From Polytrichum commune (Eukaryota; Streptophyta; Polytrichopsida; Polytrichales; Polytrichaceae), in the NCBI GenBank assembly GCA_950295325.1, contig OX485807.1:34688440-34752439 (forward strand): 64,000 bases of DNA, read 5' to 3'. Positions 1 through 12,754 of this stretch are shown here, in pieces. The notes below the pieces were generated by a model. It made no database searches. It had not been told where the DNA came from and worked only from the letters and a program-made list of their open reading frames with translations. The first letter of the stretch is position 1, and every line of letters begins with the position of its first letter. A program made the translations under genes and the position numbers.

Positions 1-805
1 TCCATGTTGACTATGGAAGTAATCCGCGAATCGAACTTTGAACCTTCATAACTTTGGCATACGAAACCTAAACAAGACACACTTCGGTGCGTTGGAATCC
101 CCTGTCGATCGCGAACAAGAAATATGTTTAAAATTCCATAACTTCTCGTAATAGTAACTATTCTGTGGGCTTAAAGGATAAAGAAGGTAGTAACTTAGCA
201 CCGTCTACCTCCTCCGTATGGAGACTTGACAAACCGGCCTTGAATACTGGAACAGCTTGCAAAGAAGGAAAGGGTGGCCAAAAGATGCGTAGTTGGGCCG
301 CAATAATCGTACCACTGGCACTGGACTTTGCAGTGCAAGGCCTGTCCTTTCCAATACAATTGCCTGCTCGAGGAAGCTTAGCTTCAATTTAATTTGGCCC
401 TCAATGAGAGAACATGTCAAAGTGGGCCAGAGTGTAACTTCGAACTCTCGTGAAAGTTCCCCACACTTTAACTGACTCGCATCTTTGAAGCAGACTTTCC
501 GGATGTGGCTGCGCTTTGTATTAAAACACCACGCCTTCCCTTTCATCAGGGAGTGGCTATGGAGTACGACAACTTTCGGAAGAATAAAACTTAACCTAAT
601 TAACCAGCACATGATTCGTACTTGACCCTTGCGCAAGTCTGACTCACTCCTCATGCCCTTGTCACACCAAACCTTCCCGTCCAGTTGTGGCCGTGAAATT
701 GCTGGGGATTATGTTGAGAAATCAATGTTGGCCCACCACTTCTCACACTGATACAACCGGAGGTGATGACAAGTGGTGCCAGGAGTGGCTGGTGTGATCA
801 GCCCC
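1..805. other. Unassigned repeat-like sequence, possibly an LTR remnant
   Basis: No convincing coding sequence. The text is mixed-composition with short inverted motifs and resembles retrotransposon LTR sequence in style (for example the run ending CCCCCTCACA near 810). The left boundary lies outside the window, so no terminal repeats or target duplication can be checked. The overlapping short open frames on both strands have no recognisable domain. Confidence 0.25.
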
Positions 806-815
806 CTCACACAGT

Positions 816-1465
816 CGCAGTTTCGTTGAAGTTGCGAATGTGTGAGAAAGAAGGTGTATGGCGATAGTGATGATGTGTGAGTTTGATAACGTTATTTAGT
901 TTGAGTGACTAGGTGAGGTGGGGTTGGGAATATGCCGTGTAAGGTGCTAGAGTTGTATCTTATGCATGCTTCTTTGAGTAGAGTCAGCTCGATAAACCCA
1001 AGGGGAAACATTGTCACTGAATGTTACTTGCACATTCGTAGCTTCATTGAAGTTGCGAATGAGTAAGTAGTCGTAATAACGATATTAAGAATGTGTGAAT
1101 CTCATAACATTGTTCAGTCGAGTGAATAGGTTGGGTGGGATTGGGAATATGGCATGTAAGGTGTTGGAATTATATCTCATGGACGCTTGTTTGAGTAGAT
1201 TCAGCTTAATAAACCTAGGGGGAAGCACTGTCACTAAATATTACTCACATATTGGCAGTTTCCTTGGAGCTCCGAATGAGTAAGTAGTTGTGATAACAAT
1301 ATTAATAATGTGTGAATCTCATAACATTGTTCAGTCGGGTCACTGGGTAGGGTGGGGTTGGGAATATGTCATGCAAGGTGCTAGAATTATGTCTTATGGA
1401 TCCTTGTTTGATTGGATTCAACTTGATAAACCTAGGTGAAGTACTATCACTGAATATTGTTAACA
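816..1465. repeat. Three-copy tandem repeat, period about 220 bp
   Basis: Three degenerate units begin near 816, 1037 and 1254 (periods 221 and 217). Each carries the same ordered landmarks: a GTTGCGAATG-type motif, TCATAACATTG, a GGGTTGGGAATATG block, then GATAAACC. Divergence between units is substantial, so the array is old. No coding function is apparent. Confidence 0.8.
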
Positions 1466-3145
1466 TGGAACAATTGATAGCACTTGAATAATGTTATGTT
1501 GAGTATCAAATATGCGTGCCAAAGTGAACGTAAACATTTTTATGTGGTGCATCTAAGGTATGTGGGCCTTATGTGGTCACAAATCTTCAAGTAATCAAAC
1601 ACATATTCCAATCTAACGGTCAAAATTGCACGGGGAGTTGGAAATGTCCACTAGAATGGACCCTCAAAAAATTTCACAAAGATCAAACACGACACCAAAC
1701 CAATTTGTATGTTGAGCTTGTAAGCATTATTGGCATATGAGCCCTTGGCAATCATCTCGCGTCACTATAAGAAATATGCAAATTGATCATTATGGTAGAT
1801 TCGCAAAAAAATTTAATGTTGCATTTCAATTACCCGTGATTCATATACTTGTAGCGAAGCTTGAAAGCACATGTAAGCTACGTGATTGAATAAGCGCTTG
1901 TGATGATGACGCCCATTGTTGAACCAATTAAGTTTATGCATCACAAACAAACATTATAATTTGTACGTTCCAAACAATATAGACTTAGACCAACTTGAGA
2001 ATGAAGCAACACCGTGATTCATACCCATGACAACTTCAAAGTCGTATTTCTTTTTCTTTCTAGGTTCCAAATAATAGGGGGCACAAAGCAACACAAGGCA
2101 ATAACACTACATTCGCCACGGGGAGGTCACTTCATTGTCAAGTTGACACCACGTGCGGACAAAGTTTGCTACCCCTATATTACATGCCATATATAATTTT
2201 AAATTTTATGATATTTTTTCTACATATACATAACCATTGATAGTATCTTTTGTATACATTTAAAAAAAAATTAGTCATCTTTGTTTTTTTAAGTAATTGT
2301 TTTAGTTCAATTATGTGTCATTCTAGTTAGAAATGGTATGTTTTATGAAAAAAACAAATCATCAAATTTAGTTACTATTTTAAACTATTTCATAGGTATT
2401 GTGTATATCTACTCATGAAAAAAAATTGATAAAATTTTGACCCATTTTGGTGGTGCAACTTACCAAAAGAAGATTTTTTTTGGTCGCACGTGATGTTCAA
2501 CTTGACAATGGAGTGATCTACCCGTGACATTCGCAAATAAATAATTTATTAAATTTGTCAAGCCTCATGGGTTTGTATAATGTGTTGGCACTTTCAAAAG
2601 TAACAATGAGAAACAAAGCAACTGTGGGTGCAAGAAATATGAACTTGACAAGTTGAGTGTTATCCAAAACCAAACCAAACCAAAAACACACACACACACA
2701 CACACACAGAGGGTGCCAACTCACATTTCTCCACAAAAAGGCTCAGCAATAATATTATAGCATTCAATTTTTATTTTTAGAGAGAGAGAGAAAGAGAGAA
2801 AGAGAGAAATCACTTTGACCATAGTTGCAAGCTCATGCACTCAAAATGACATTATTCAACCACATAAAGAGTTGTCCTCTTTTCATTCATGTTGGACCTA
2901 TGAACCATGGCGAGCAACGAAGAATAGTTACACTCCATAGTACATGATTGAGGACCAAAAGTTACATATCTCATGGACCCATATAAGTAATACTCTAATC
3001 ACAATGTTGAATAATATCGTGGAAGCCCATGGAACTTTGTCACAATTAGTACGGGTTTACTGTGCTCATGTCGCATCAAAATTGGTGTTTGAATCGTATT
3101 GTACTTTGCCCATTAGTTTAGAAAGCGGCGCGTCGTTGATGTAAG
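1466..3145. other. AT-rich intergenic stretch without recognised gene
   Basis: Nothing supportable as a gene. It contains a (CA)n microsatellite near 2688-2708 and a GA-rich tract near 2779-2810. The only open frames are under 75 codons and lack domain signatures. Confidence 0.5.
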
Positions 3146-3150
3146 TTGGA

Positions 3151-3427
3151 ACCCAATATTGGGTGGGTATTAGAATGGGCACCAAATCCTTGCAAGTTAT
3201 CAAGGTGGTTCTTACACTTCATAACCATAGCTCCCAAGCTTTCAAACAAATTGGACTTATTCACAAATGAGGTTCTCAAAAAAATCAAAAAAATCAAACA
3301 AATTGTCAGTTCTTTAAATTTTATTATATTTAAGAAAACCCGAGACCAAAGGTTTGTCTTTTAAAAAAATTCCAAATTCCAAAACTAGGAGTTATAAATC
3401 AAATCAAATACATGCCCAACACTGGTG
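3151..3427. mobile_element. MITE-like repeat, family G (TIR like CCAGTGTTGGGC)
   Basis: The left end reads like AACCCAATATTGGGTGGGTATT and the right end, reverse-complemented, like CCAGTGTTGGGCATGTATTT. The same arrangement recurs at about 48243-48590 with a shared interior (GGTTCTT and 'aaaacccgagacc'-like blocks). Two dispersed copies with related inverted ends indicate a non-autonomous DNA transposon. I could not read a target-site duplication. Confidence 0.5.
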
Positions 3428-3565
3428 GATGCATTGCATGACACATATACCTAAACAATATCTTGTACAATGTAAATACATCTATACCATTTTCAAACAC
3501 GGTCTAGGACAATCGTACATTGATAACCATTTGAAGAAGCGTGTATGTAATAGGACTCTCCTCTC

Positions 3566-3779
3566 CAGTGTCTGGAGAGAGTTTTGGACATAATCGGTCA
3601 AAATCCTAGTGTTTCCAAGTCCAACTGGTTGCATGTTGTGATCTTTTGGTTTTTCTTTATTAAATAGAGGCACATTCCATAGATTCCTCTAAAATGATTT
3701 ATAATATATTGTGAAGTCTTGTTATTTCTCAACCTCAACCGGTTCATCCGTAACTAGCGATCGGTTCTCCCGTTCATTG
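3566..3779 (+). mobile_element. hAT-type MITE, family A, copy 1
   Basis: Starts CAGTGTCTGGAGAGA and ends TCTCCCGTTCATTG, inverted ends like the family consensus CA(G/A)TGATYGGGGAGA. The interior has the family blocks CATAATCGGT, CAAGTCCAACTGGTTG and ATAGATTCCTCTAAAA. The target duplication is poorly preserved here. Other copies (8093, 15113, 21616) show 8-bp duplications typical of hAT elements. Confidence 0.75.
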
Positions 3780-3959
3780 CTCTAGTCTAACTTTGGTCAA
3801 CACCAATCATTGCAATTCCAAAGATACCTGAAAGAAGTGCCTGCATTGTGCACACTCTATTGCACGTAGACTTATAGACTACACTCCACCCTCAATATGT
3901 AAATTTTCACTAGGACGTGTCAATTGTTAAGAAGATTCATAAAAATTATGCTCCCCTCT

Positions 3960-4358
3960 TCAATGAATTCGTCTCAATAGGTGCTAGTTTGGATGAGAAT
4001 GAGGCTATGAAATTTTATGACTCGGATGAAATGGACAAAAATCCTAACCCTAAAGCTTACTACCTTACTGGAACAATATGTAGAGAGTGAAATTGGACCC
4101 ACTATGAATGCACATGAGTTCATCAATTATGAGTTGAAATTTTATCTCAACAATCCCTACCTAACTAATGAGGATAGAATTGTAGGTATGTTTGATGAAA
4201 GAGATGATGCAATTGATAATAAAGTCATTGAAGAAGTTGATAATGTGCAAATCGGTGAAGTGGTAGATAGAGTACGATTCAAGGATGTTGAAAGTGCAAT
4301 AGAGACCTTGAAACAAATTTTGAAACAAAGACCTACTGATGTTACACCTATCATCTAG
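3960..4358 (+). pseudogene. Transposase C-terminal fragment, possibly Tigger/pogo-like
   Basis: An open frame (4017-4358, 113 residues) has an acidic tail of the form GMFDERDDAIDNKV, then VVDRVRFKDVESAIETLKQ and a short end. An acidic segment followed by a V.F.D...AIETL.. helix is typical of the C-terminus of plant pogo/Tigger-type (CENP-B-like, DDE) transposases. Just upstream a second frame reads SIGASLDENEAMKFYDSDE, implying a frameshift near 4030. No DDE residues are present, so this is at most a fragment. The family assignment is tentative and rests on pattern resemblance only. Confidence 0.35.
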
Positions 4359-4359
4359 A

Positions 4360-5425
4360 GCATTTGAATAGGAATCTTGGCGTGCACAAGAATCTCATGA
4401 AACTACTTTAGATTTATTCATCCATTACGATGAGATGTATGATGACATTCATATCTTATGCATTTTTCAACCTTTATTTATAAAAGTGTTTTCATTTCTA
4501 ATTCCAAAGTCACATAAGTGTTACAAGTGGCCTATCCTACCCCCGACAAGTGTTAAAGTGTCAACACCACATAGGTGTTACAAGTTTCCTTGCTTTGAAG
4601 TGTGAACATATATCGAGGGTGGACTATTCACAAACCAATTCTTTTATCATTGAAAGCTCTGAATGGTTGAGCTTATGTAAGTGAATGTGAAAGGAATGCC
4701 ACCTCCTTTATGATAGATCATAGATTGCATAACATTCTCTCATTCCTTGCTAAAGTAGCATGTGTCGGTTTTGGAGTTTGATATCAAAAGATAATCTAGT
4801 TAGGGCCATGGAAATGCGAAGGCCCTTGAAACTCGTCCCAAGGCCGTACCATGCAAAGTCGAGGTTGAAACTTGTTTGGTCATAGACTTTCAAGTGTAGC
4901 TTGGCCCTTTATTGCCAGAGGGTGTTTTAATGAACTTAGAACTTTCATACCGCCTTTGATGTGGAAGGCAATTCAACCCACTTTCATCAACATATTTCAT
5001 GATCAACTGCTTTTGTAGAAACTAACTCCATTGTGAAGATATGCAAGGAAAAAATCCTCCCTTTCACCAATATTTGAGAAAATCCCACTATTGCAAAGTT
5101 GAAGTTTTCAAATAAGGGCAACTAGTGGATTTTTTCTAAATTTGGACAATGAGATGGATGAGGGAGTTTTATGAAGATAAATGGAGTTTAATATATTTGG
5201 AATACACATCCATGGGAATTATTAATTACAAACTTGGAGTTCATATGTGTATTCTAAAGGTGGTCAAAGTTCATCAATTAGATTATGAATGTCTCTCACA
5301 ATGAGCTTGAATGTCAATTTTGAGACATTTTTGGTTCTAGGTGTTGAACACACTATTAATTTAGATGGATGGTCCTTGCAACAGGCAACGCCATGGCATA
5401 AAAAATTGCTTCCTCCTTCAAGGTC
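4360..5425. other. Intergenic stretch without recognised feature
   Basis: No gene or clear repeat structure seen. It contains two similar 'CACATAAGTGTTACAAG / CACATAGGTGTTACAAG' segments near 4511 and 4568 that suggest a small local duplication. Confidence 0.4.
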
Positions 5426-5428
5426 TTA

Positions 5429-5775
5429 GAGCATCCTCAGCCCACACAAGGTACTCGCTCCCGGCATCAAAGTTTGCAGGGAGCCCGGCGAATGGGAGGG
5501 AGGAAGAGGCGGGAGGGGGGTCCAACCTTGCGCCCAGCAAGCGCCCCCGGCACGCAAGCTTCGCTCCTCCTCATGCCATGGTGGCCTCTGCCAGTACAGT
5601 AGCTGGAGGACAAATTCTCACTGCAAACTCGAAAAAAGTGCCGAGAGCGGGAGTACTTTTGACGGGACCTGCTCCATAACGGGACGGGTAGCGAGGCTGT
5701 TGGCCCGAACCCCGGGCACCCTAATCCCGGCAGTTACCGTTGCCGGGAGAACACCATGTCCGACTAAGGATGCTC
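5429..5775. mobile_element. PIF/Harbinger (Tourist-like) MITE, GC-rich
   Basis: Starts GAGCATCCTCAGCC and ends GACTAAGGATGCTC, giving inverted ends of about 14 bp. It is flanked on both sides by TTA (5426-5428 and 5776-5778), the 3-bp TWA duplication of PIF/Harbinger elements. The 347-bp interior is clearly more GC-rich than its surroundings. An open frame of 104 codons inside has no recognisable domain and is probably fortuitous. Confidence 0.8.
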
Positions 5776-5779
5776 TTAG

Positions 5780-8084
5780 TGACCTTCTAAGAACTTTAAA
5801 AGAACTTCAGAGCATCATTCTCCTTCAAATTAAAACGAAATCAAATAAGACTTGCACCTATCTATTCTTGAAACATTAAAGAATCTCCATGCGGAGTGCC
5901 CCCCCCCGGATGAAGACATGAAGTGGCTCCATAACAACTTCTCTTTTTGAGAGAGGCCTCGTGGGGTTCCCTCCGGAAAGAAAGGGTTTAAGATATATGT
6001 GATCGTCGTATTCATGTGGGCCTTTCTGCACTATAACTTAACATATATGGAGGGTTGTGAAAGTTTGACATGTCATGATCTCCTAGCTTTGTGTTAGACT
6101 GATCTCTATGAGGTGGGCTCGATACAAAATCATGTAGACCGTGAAAGAATATCGGCATGCCAACTAGGATTTCATGTAGTTTATTTATCCATTCAAACTT
6201 CCTTGGTCATTAGGCTCTCAAGCTCTAACATTAAGTGAATTGGGACAATATAAGCATATTCCGGTGAGATGTTTCAAATTTATATGGTCATGTGTTATAC
6301 TCTAGTGTGAAGTGCCCTTATTCAACAATAGGAATAAATCGAGATATTCCCATGAAGGCAATGGGTTGTATTATGGGCATGTCCAACTCCACATATAACT
6401 TTGGCCGTTGGATCAATTTGGGAATTGTTGCCACTCGTGAATCACAAAAGCTTGTCATTTTTAATTTTGGATTCAAAGCCGAGATCCAAAAGTTATAAGA
6501 AGTCAAATTGAGTTTTCCATGAGATTTACTTTGGCTTTCACAAAAGCCCCCCCCCCCCCTACTATGTTAACAATTGAAAATAGAATCTAATCAACACATT
6601 TTTAAGAACATAAGCCAATCGTGAGCTAATCTTATTGTAACACGTGTCTCTTTGTTGTCACTTCACAACTACGTGCCTTGCCATACACCACTCAAATCTA
6701 GGTGTGTGATTGAGAAGAGTGACCTTATAAGACACACATCTTTTATGAGAATGCGGTCGCATTAGAAAGATACTTTGAATTGCATATGAGCATACACAAC
6801 CTATGGGCGTCCCACTAAACTAATACTCCGCGAGGCTCCTTTTACAATAATGGGCTCAAGTACACTAGATGAAGGGACAACTCCGATGTTGCTACCAAAC
6901 CGTGGTGTGCCTCATCTTAAACTTAGTGTAATTTCATGCGTGATTTTGAACCGGACATCGTCACAAGAATTGAAGGGACGTTGAAGAATATTGCCTCCTT
7001 TGAAAGATGAATGCCTTGAACATGCATAGACACAATGGCATGCACTTGTGGATTTTGTTTCACAAAACTTATCAAGGGGGGGGGGCACTAAAAACTTGTC
7101 CTTTATAGATTTGTTGTTGAATCATCCCAATTTAATCTCATCAGACTTTTCTAGACTATCAAATTCGGTTAAAAACAATAAAACAATAATTTACATACTT
7201 GACCAAGGATCACGAGAAAAAAAAGTTCTTTAAGGATTTTTCGTGGTCATGGTTTGAAGTCCATGGCAAGAGAAATCCATGTCACTTTTTAAAAGCCTTG
7301 GTCATGGGGCACAATGTAAAACAGATTTAGACTGGGACGTGGTGCTTTTAATGAATATTACAAATCATAAATATGAAATTTCGGACCATTGATAATACAA
7401 TTGGTCAAAATAGTGCACCCTAGAACAAAAATGTCATTCCAATTTTGTTATGGACATGATCACCTTCATTAGGAGTTTGGCTTTCACTTGCGTATAATGT
7501 TTGATGGTGAGAGATCCCAAATAGGTTTGGCTTCCACATGCGTTTGGCTTTCACAACTAATTTGGATTCTCTCACCTTTAAATCCAGGTGGCCACCAAAC
7601 ATTATCCATCTATGGACATGTAGGATTCCATGTCACTCCCATATCACTTTCTCATCCATTCTTTGACACTGTCAATTCTATTTTTGATGAGCTTGTGTAA
7701 AAAGGAAGTGGGACCTTGGAATGCGGTGGCCATGATCATTGGTCGCTAGTGTAAACATTCCCATAGTAATAAGTGTTTTCATCCCCCCCTGGTAGGTGCT
7801 ACAAAAGATCACTTTATGCTTGTCCCCCAAAGGCAAGCGCATGAATTCGCCCATGGTTGGTTGAAAAATCCAGTCCACATGGAAACTTCTACTATGAATG
7901 GGTGGACTATAATGACAATGTGCACCAAAAAATTGTGTGCTATGAAGGTCACCCGTCCTAGCATTGAACAACGCAGGTCTTGGAGTCCTTTAGAAAAAGA
8001 ATGCAACTTACAATGAACCCTACAAATCTAAGAGATGTTCAAGACTTCCAACTACAAAATGGCTTGTCTTCTCATGTAAGCATT
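5780..8084. other. Intergenic stretch without recognised gene
   Basis: AT-rich with homopolymer runs (poly-C near 5900 and 6547, poly-G near 7075). Short open frames on both strands lack domains. A local repetition of 'GTTTGGCTTTCACTTGCG / GTTTGGCTTTCACAAC' is visible near 7476-7560. I see nothing else. Confidence 0.4.
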
Positions 8085-8092
8085 GTCACATC

Positions 8093-8318
8093 ATGTGACC
8101 GGGGAGATTTTTGGGCATAATCGGTTGAGATCCTAGTGTTTGCAAGTCCAAATGGTTACATGTTGGCATCCTTCGGTTTTCCTTTATTAAATTGGGGTAT
8201 ATTCTATAAATTCCTCTAAAATGATCGGTAATTTTCATGCAGTCTCGAACTTTAACCGGTTATTTCTCAAACTCAACCAGTTCATCTGTAACTAACCGCC
8301 AGTTCTCCCCGATCATAG
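8093..8318 (+). mobile_element. hAT-type MITE, family A, copy 2
   Basis: 226 bp, with ends ATGTGACCGGGGAGA and TCTCCCCGATCATAG forming the family inverted repeat. The flanks GTCACATC (8085-8092) and GTCACATG (8319-8326) are an 8-bp target duplication with one mismatch, the hAT signature. The interior carries CATAATCGGTTGAG, a GTTACATGTTG block and CTCTAAAATGATCGG as in other copies. Confidence 0.85.
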
Positions 8319-8326
8319 GTCACATG

Positions 8327-9769
8327 TGTTCTTTCGTAAAAAAATTCCATATGCAATATCCAAGATGAATGGACTTGTGTGCATGTGTGTTGTGTATTCT
8401 TGGAATCATGTGACAATTCATTGACCTTCATAGAACAACTTGGAAAGAAAAGAAAAAAAACCCAATAAATGAACGACTTGATGCACAAAGTGTTAGAGTA
8501 AATTCAAAGAATCAAAGACCACAAGCCTCAAAGACAAGAATCAACTTACTCCTCTCAACAATAGTGGTGGAGGCACGATCATGAAGGCTTGCCTTTTTTT
8601 TGAAGTTAGAAGGAAACCTTGTCTTCTTCTTCTTTAGCTTGGTGGAATAGAATAAGATTTGGCTCGGGATGACCTAAATTCCAAAATTTTAGGTTGTACT
8701 TGTAATTCGGAGCTTGGCTTTCACATGTGCGAGTTTCCTTGATTCCAAATCGAATCCTTGTTTTTGGGAAATGCTCTCGTGGAAGCACACAACTACACCA
8801 TGTTGCACAATCCATCAGTGTAAGTAACATATCTAATCTCTTGGCCACATTAATTAAGGTGTAATATTCCTAGTTAACCATGAAGACGGGGATGTAAAGC
8901 CTTTCCTAGGATGTGTTATAAAAAGAATGTTTATAAGGGTTTTGTTATCTTTGTAACCTTAATAAAAGAGAAGTATGTGGGGGCATCGTTGAAGGTTTGT
9001 TTACTAAACAAAAATAACGTTGTTTATCCTTTCACATGGTGTTCACGAGTAGTTGTAAAAATATATATCAAACAAAAATATCAATATATACTTTTGTGGA
9101 GAGAGAGAGAGATGCTTCACTCTTGATCATAGCCACAAACTCATATGCAAACCCATAATTGGTTTATTGAACATTGTTGTTTTGATTTTATTTTGATTTG
9201 ATTATATATATATATATTTCAATGTTATGATTAGTTACAACTACTTGTATCATAGAGTAGTGATAAAGTACTGGCATAATATGATATGGAAGTGATCACA
9301 CTCCCAAAATGTTTGTTGATGGATAGAGAGACTAGTTACACATGAGTTGTTATGATTGAAATTGAGGGGGTGATAGACAAATTTAATAGTGCCCAAACCA
9401 TTTTATTTTTTTGGGTAATCAATCATATTATTCTAATAGAATTCACAATAATTTTGGGAACCTCACAAGTAAGCCTTGAAGGTGTAACGCTAGTAGTCTC
9501 TTTGGAGGTGAGACCCCTAAAATTTTGAAGTTCCAAACACGGACAATGTTGTCTTGCATTACTTCAAATTGGAGTTGCCCCATGTCATCAAGCACATGCA
9601 CATCATCTTTTGTTACCAACATAAGCTTGGAGTTGGATTGATGGGCTCCAAATTAGCCCATGAGCATGTCCCATTCGTAGAAGAACCATTTACCTCAAAT
9701 TTACAACATTCAAAGGTTTTGGAGGAAAAAAAGTAACCAATAACCTAGTCAGTTAAGGTTAATTTAGCA
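8327..9769. other. Intergenic stretch with microsatellites
   Basis: No recognised gene. Contains a (GA)n tract near 9094-9112 and a (TA)n tract near 9203-9216. Open frames are all below 82 codons without domain signatures. Confidence 0.4.
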
Positions 9770-9779
9770 TGAGTTTATA

Positions 9780-10040
9780 TTAAATAAATAAATAACCAAC
9801 GTTGGGCAATTTGATGTGAATTTGAGCCGATTGGCCCTACCCTCCTCAAGAATCCTCTTGATGCAGGGCATGGTTTACTACCTACCTTGCGGTGGGTGGG
9901 CTCTTGGCTTCCTACCTAGCTAGTTAGTTCTCTTCGTCAAGTAGAGAGAAGACTTCACAGTAGGAATCGAACTGCCAACCATTCCATTCATAAATTAGTA
10001 CCACTCCACTATCACCTGGTAGTATAGGGTCACCTCGGAC
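9780..10040 (-). mobile_element. tRNA-derived SINE, family E, with target duplication
   Basis: Read on the minus strand it has a tRNA-like head with a B-box (GGCAGTTCGATTCC), a conserved body (GAAGCCAAGAGCCCACCC, then ATCAAGAGGATTCTTGAG), and a TTATTTATTTATTTA tail. Flanks TGAGTTTATA occur at 9770-9779 and 10041-10050, a 10-bp duplication. SINEs of this type are transcribed by RNA polymerase III and copied by a partner LINE. Related copies lie at 11510-12754 and 62475-62701, and a shorter relative at 54943-55111. Confidence 0.8.
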
Positions 10041-10050
10041 TGAGTTTATA

Positions 10051-11500
10051 CTATGTCTTAGTATGTTACTGGTAAAAACTCTCTCTCTCTCTCTCTCTCT
10101 ACTTTTTTTACTGTGCCATAAATAAACATTTTTGGTAAAAATAACATAACCCTAATGAACCTAATGTTCTAGGGCTAAGTGTAGTTTACCTAACTGTTTT
10201 CAACCATAGATCTCGCACTAAGGATCTACGGATGAGAGCTTTTACCTAATCATATATGAAGGGTGGGGTAAACATTGAACCCTCCTCTCAAAGGTTAAAA
10301 CCGCTTACGCAGTTTTACCCTAAGTAACTACTTGGATTAGTGTAAGTTTGTGAAGACTTGTGGAAGGTGTACACTACTGGCCTCAGTATTGTTACACACT
10401 AAGCTCAGATGGCCAAGAAACATGTAGAGTACTTGATATTGTTAAGTATTCTTAGATACAAACCATATGATTTTACCGTATTCATTTGTGTGACATAGAT
10501 AACAATTGGGTTCTGCTGTTATTCACCTCGTGTACGTTACTGACCCTCTATTTGGATTTGGTTGGTGGCATGGGCACAAGTGAGGCAGACCCTTCACATT
10601 TTGGACGGCCATCTTAGGTTTTGTATTTCATCTTCATGCAAATATGTTATGTGTGCAAGGCTTATTACAATGCCTCTCTTACTTATGAATGAGACTTGAA
10701 GTATTTTTTGATAAGAGGCACTTAATTATTTGTTAGTGACTCAATATGCATCGGATTTGTTATGTATTATTCCACTTAAGGGTGGGATAACTTACAACCT
10801 TAGTGAGGGGAATACTCAAAGGTTTTAGTTATGCTTTAGACACATACCAAGTAGAGACATTTTGTAAATACTTAGAAGTAATCTTGCAATGTGATGATCA
10901 AGAGGGATGGTCCCACCCACCCTCCCGGGTTTTGGAAGGTTTATGGATATGTAATAGAATGATATGGCCTCTAAACAAGAGGATGTACTAAGAAGGAACT
11001 ATGCTGGAAAGTAAGCATAAAATATGTTCAAGCAAATGCCCAACTCTCTCAAATGGGTCAATCATTTGTTAAAACCCTAAAAGTTGCCTAACTTGGGTTA
11101 CATGCACATCTCACGCCCCGGGTGGATTAAATTTCCCTACAAATTAAGGGGTATGGGTATCTTCAAGGAAACTATGAAGTAATGCGCATATTCATGGGAT
11201 ATTCCACATACTTGGTGAATGTTATTAGAATATAATATAGATACCATATTCTTGTAATGAATGTCCAATCTCCCAATTTTTTTCAATGATATTCTAGTTC
11301 TAATTTGAAACATTGATTGAGGCCCTATTTTTTATTCGCTTCACAATTTCTAGTGGAACAACATTTACCCTCCCTCCTTTTCGGTGCATGCCGATGTTTT
11401 TTCCTCCACCTTGGAACAAATAGACGTAAAAATCTTGAAATTTACTAGACCTAATATGAACAAAATATACCGTGTGTACACTTAGAGATGAAATGGTCTA
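10051..11500. other. Intergenic stretch without recognised gene
   Basis: Contains a (CT)n tract at about 10080-10102. No coding sequence or repeat boundary could be supported. Confidence 0.4.
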
Positions 11501-11509
11501 TACAATATG

Positions 11510-12754
11510 GTAAATAAATAAACTCCCAACGTTGGGCAATCCGATGTGAATTTGAGCCTGTTGGTCCTACCCTACTCAAGAATCCTTTTGGTGCAGGGTG
11601 GGGTAAACTGCGGCAGACATTAAGTCCCCCCATACGAACTATGGGGGGTGTCAGATCCGGGCGGGGGCAACCTCCTCGGAAATTTCTGAACCCGACCGAA
11701 AACTGCTGCCCGCCCCGCCCAACTTCGAAAAAAATATTGCTCTTGCATTCGTGAAGGCCGCTTGACTACAAATCCCATATTAAGTGCACTTCACCTTCAA
11801 GGTCTAAAATCCAATATATATGTGCACTTCCAATTAGTAAATAAGCAATTCATTGGGATTTCATTCCGGAAGTGAAACCATCAATGAAGCATGTAATTAA
11901 CTTGGAGGTCAAATAAAATTACAAAATCCTCATTAACATTGAGGTTATAATTTTTATGACTTACCATTTGAAATTGTCTTTGTCATTCTAAAGTGAAACC
12001 TAAATTTAGTGTGCTGATTTAGTATGTATATTTTACAATATTTTAGTAATGCCATCTACTTTCACAAGTATTCATACACATTCAAACCAATTAAGTCTAA
12101 TTTATTATGATTAATTCTAATTAAGCCCAAATAAATCAGAAAGTATGCTTACCAAATGAAGTAAGACACTTTCAAATAATTACATTAAATCACACGTAAT
12201 TATGAATTAATTAATTAATTCCAGTAATTACATTAATTGATTTGAGTGTGTATGAATACTTGTGAAAGTAGATGGCATTACTAAATTAATTGTAAAATAT
12301 ACATACTAAATCAACACACTAAATTTAGGTTTCACTTTAGAATGACAAAGACAATTTCAAATGGTAAGTCATAAAATTTTTAACCTCAATGTTAATGAGG
12401 ATTTTGTAATTTTATTTGACCTCCAAGTTAATTACATGCTTCATTGATGGTTTCACTTCTGGAATGATATCCCAATTAATTGTTATTTACTAGTGGGAAG
12501 TGCACATATATATTGGATTTTAGACCTTGAAGGTGAAGTGCACTTAATATGGGATTTGTAGTCAAGCGGCCTTCAAGAATGCAAGAGCAATATTTTTTTT
12601 GAAGTTGGGCGGGGCGGGCAGCAATTTTCGGTCGGGTTCAGAAATTTCCGAGGAGGATGCCCCCGCCCGGATCTGACACCCCCATAGTTCGTATGGGGGG
12701 ACTTAATGTCTGCCGTAAACTGCTTACCTTGCAGTGGGTGGCCTCTTGGCTTCC
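11510..12754 (-). mobile_element. 5'-truncated SINE (family E) split by a Mutator-like element
   Basis: SINE 3' body and AT-rich tail (11510-11611) continue at 12724-12754, with the foldback element 11612-12714 between them. Flanks TACAATATG at 11501-11509 and 12755-12763 form a 9-bp duplication around the SINE. Only about 130 bp of SINE remains and the tRNA-like head is absent, so it was 5'-truncated on insertion. Confidence 0.8.
11612..12714. mobile_element. Long-TIR foldback MITE, Mutator-like, 1103 bp
   Basis: Two nearly identical inverted arms of about 480 bp (11612-12090 and 12238-12714) surround a short AT-rich centre. Outer ends read GGCAGACATTAAGTCC and its complement. The duplicated target GTAAACTGC (11603-11611 and 12715-12723) is exactly 9 bp, the length made by Mutator-like transposases. 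The element is non-coding. The high arm identity suggests a fairly recent insertion or maintenance by conversion. The outer 150 bp is GC-rich while the inner arms are AT-rich. Confidence 0.93.

Noticed and set aside
6547-6560. Poly-C and poly-G runs (also near 5900, 7075, 16095, 22900, 50880, 51640)
   Set aside because: Scattered homopolymers without consistent context; probably simple-sequence drift or assembly-sensitive sites, not features.
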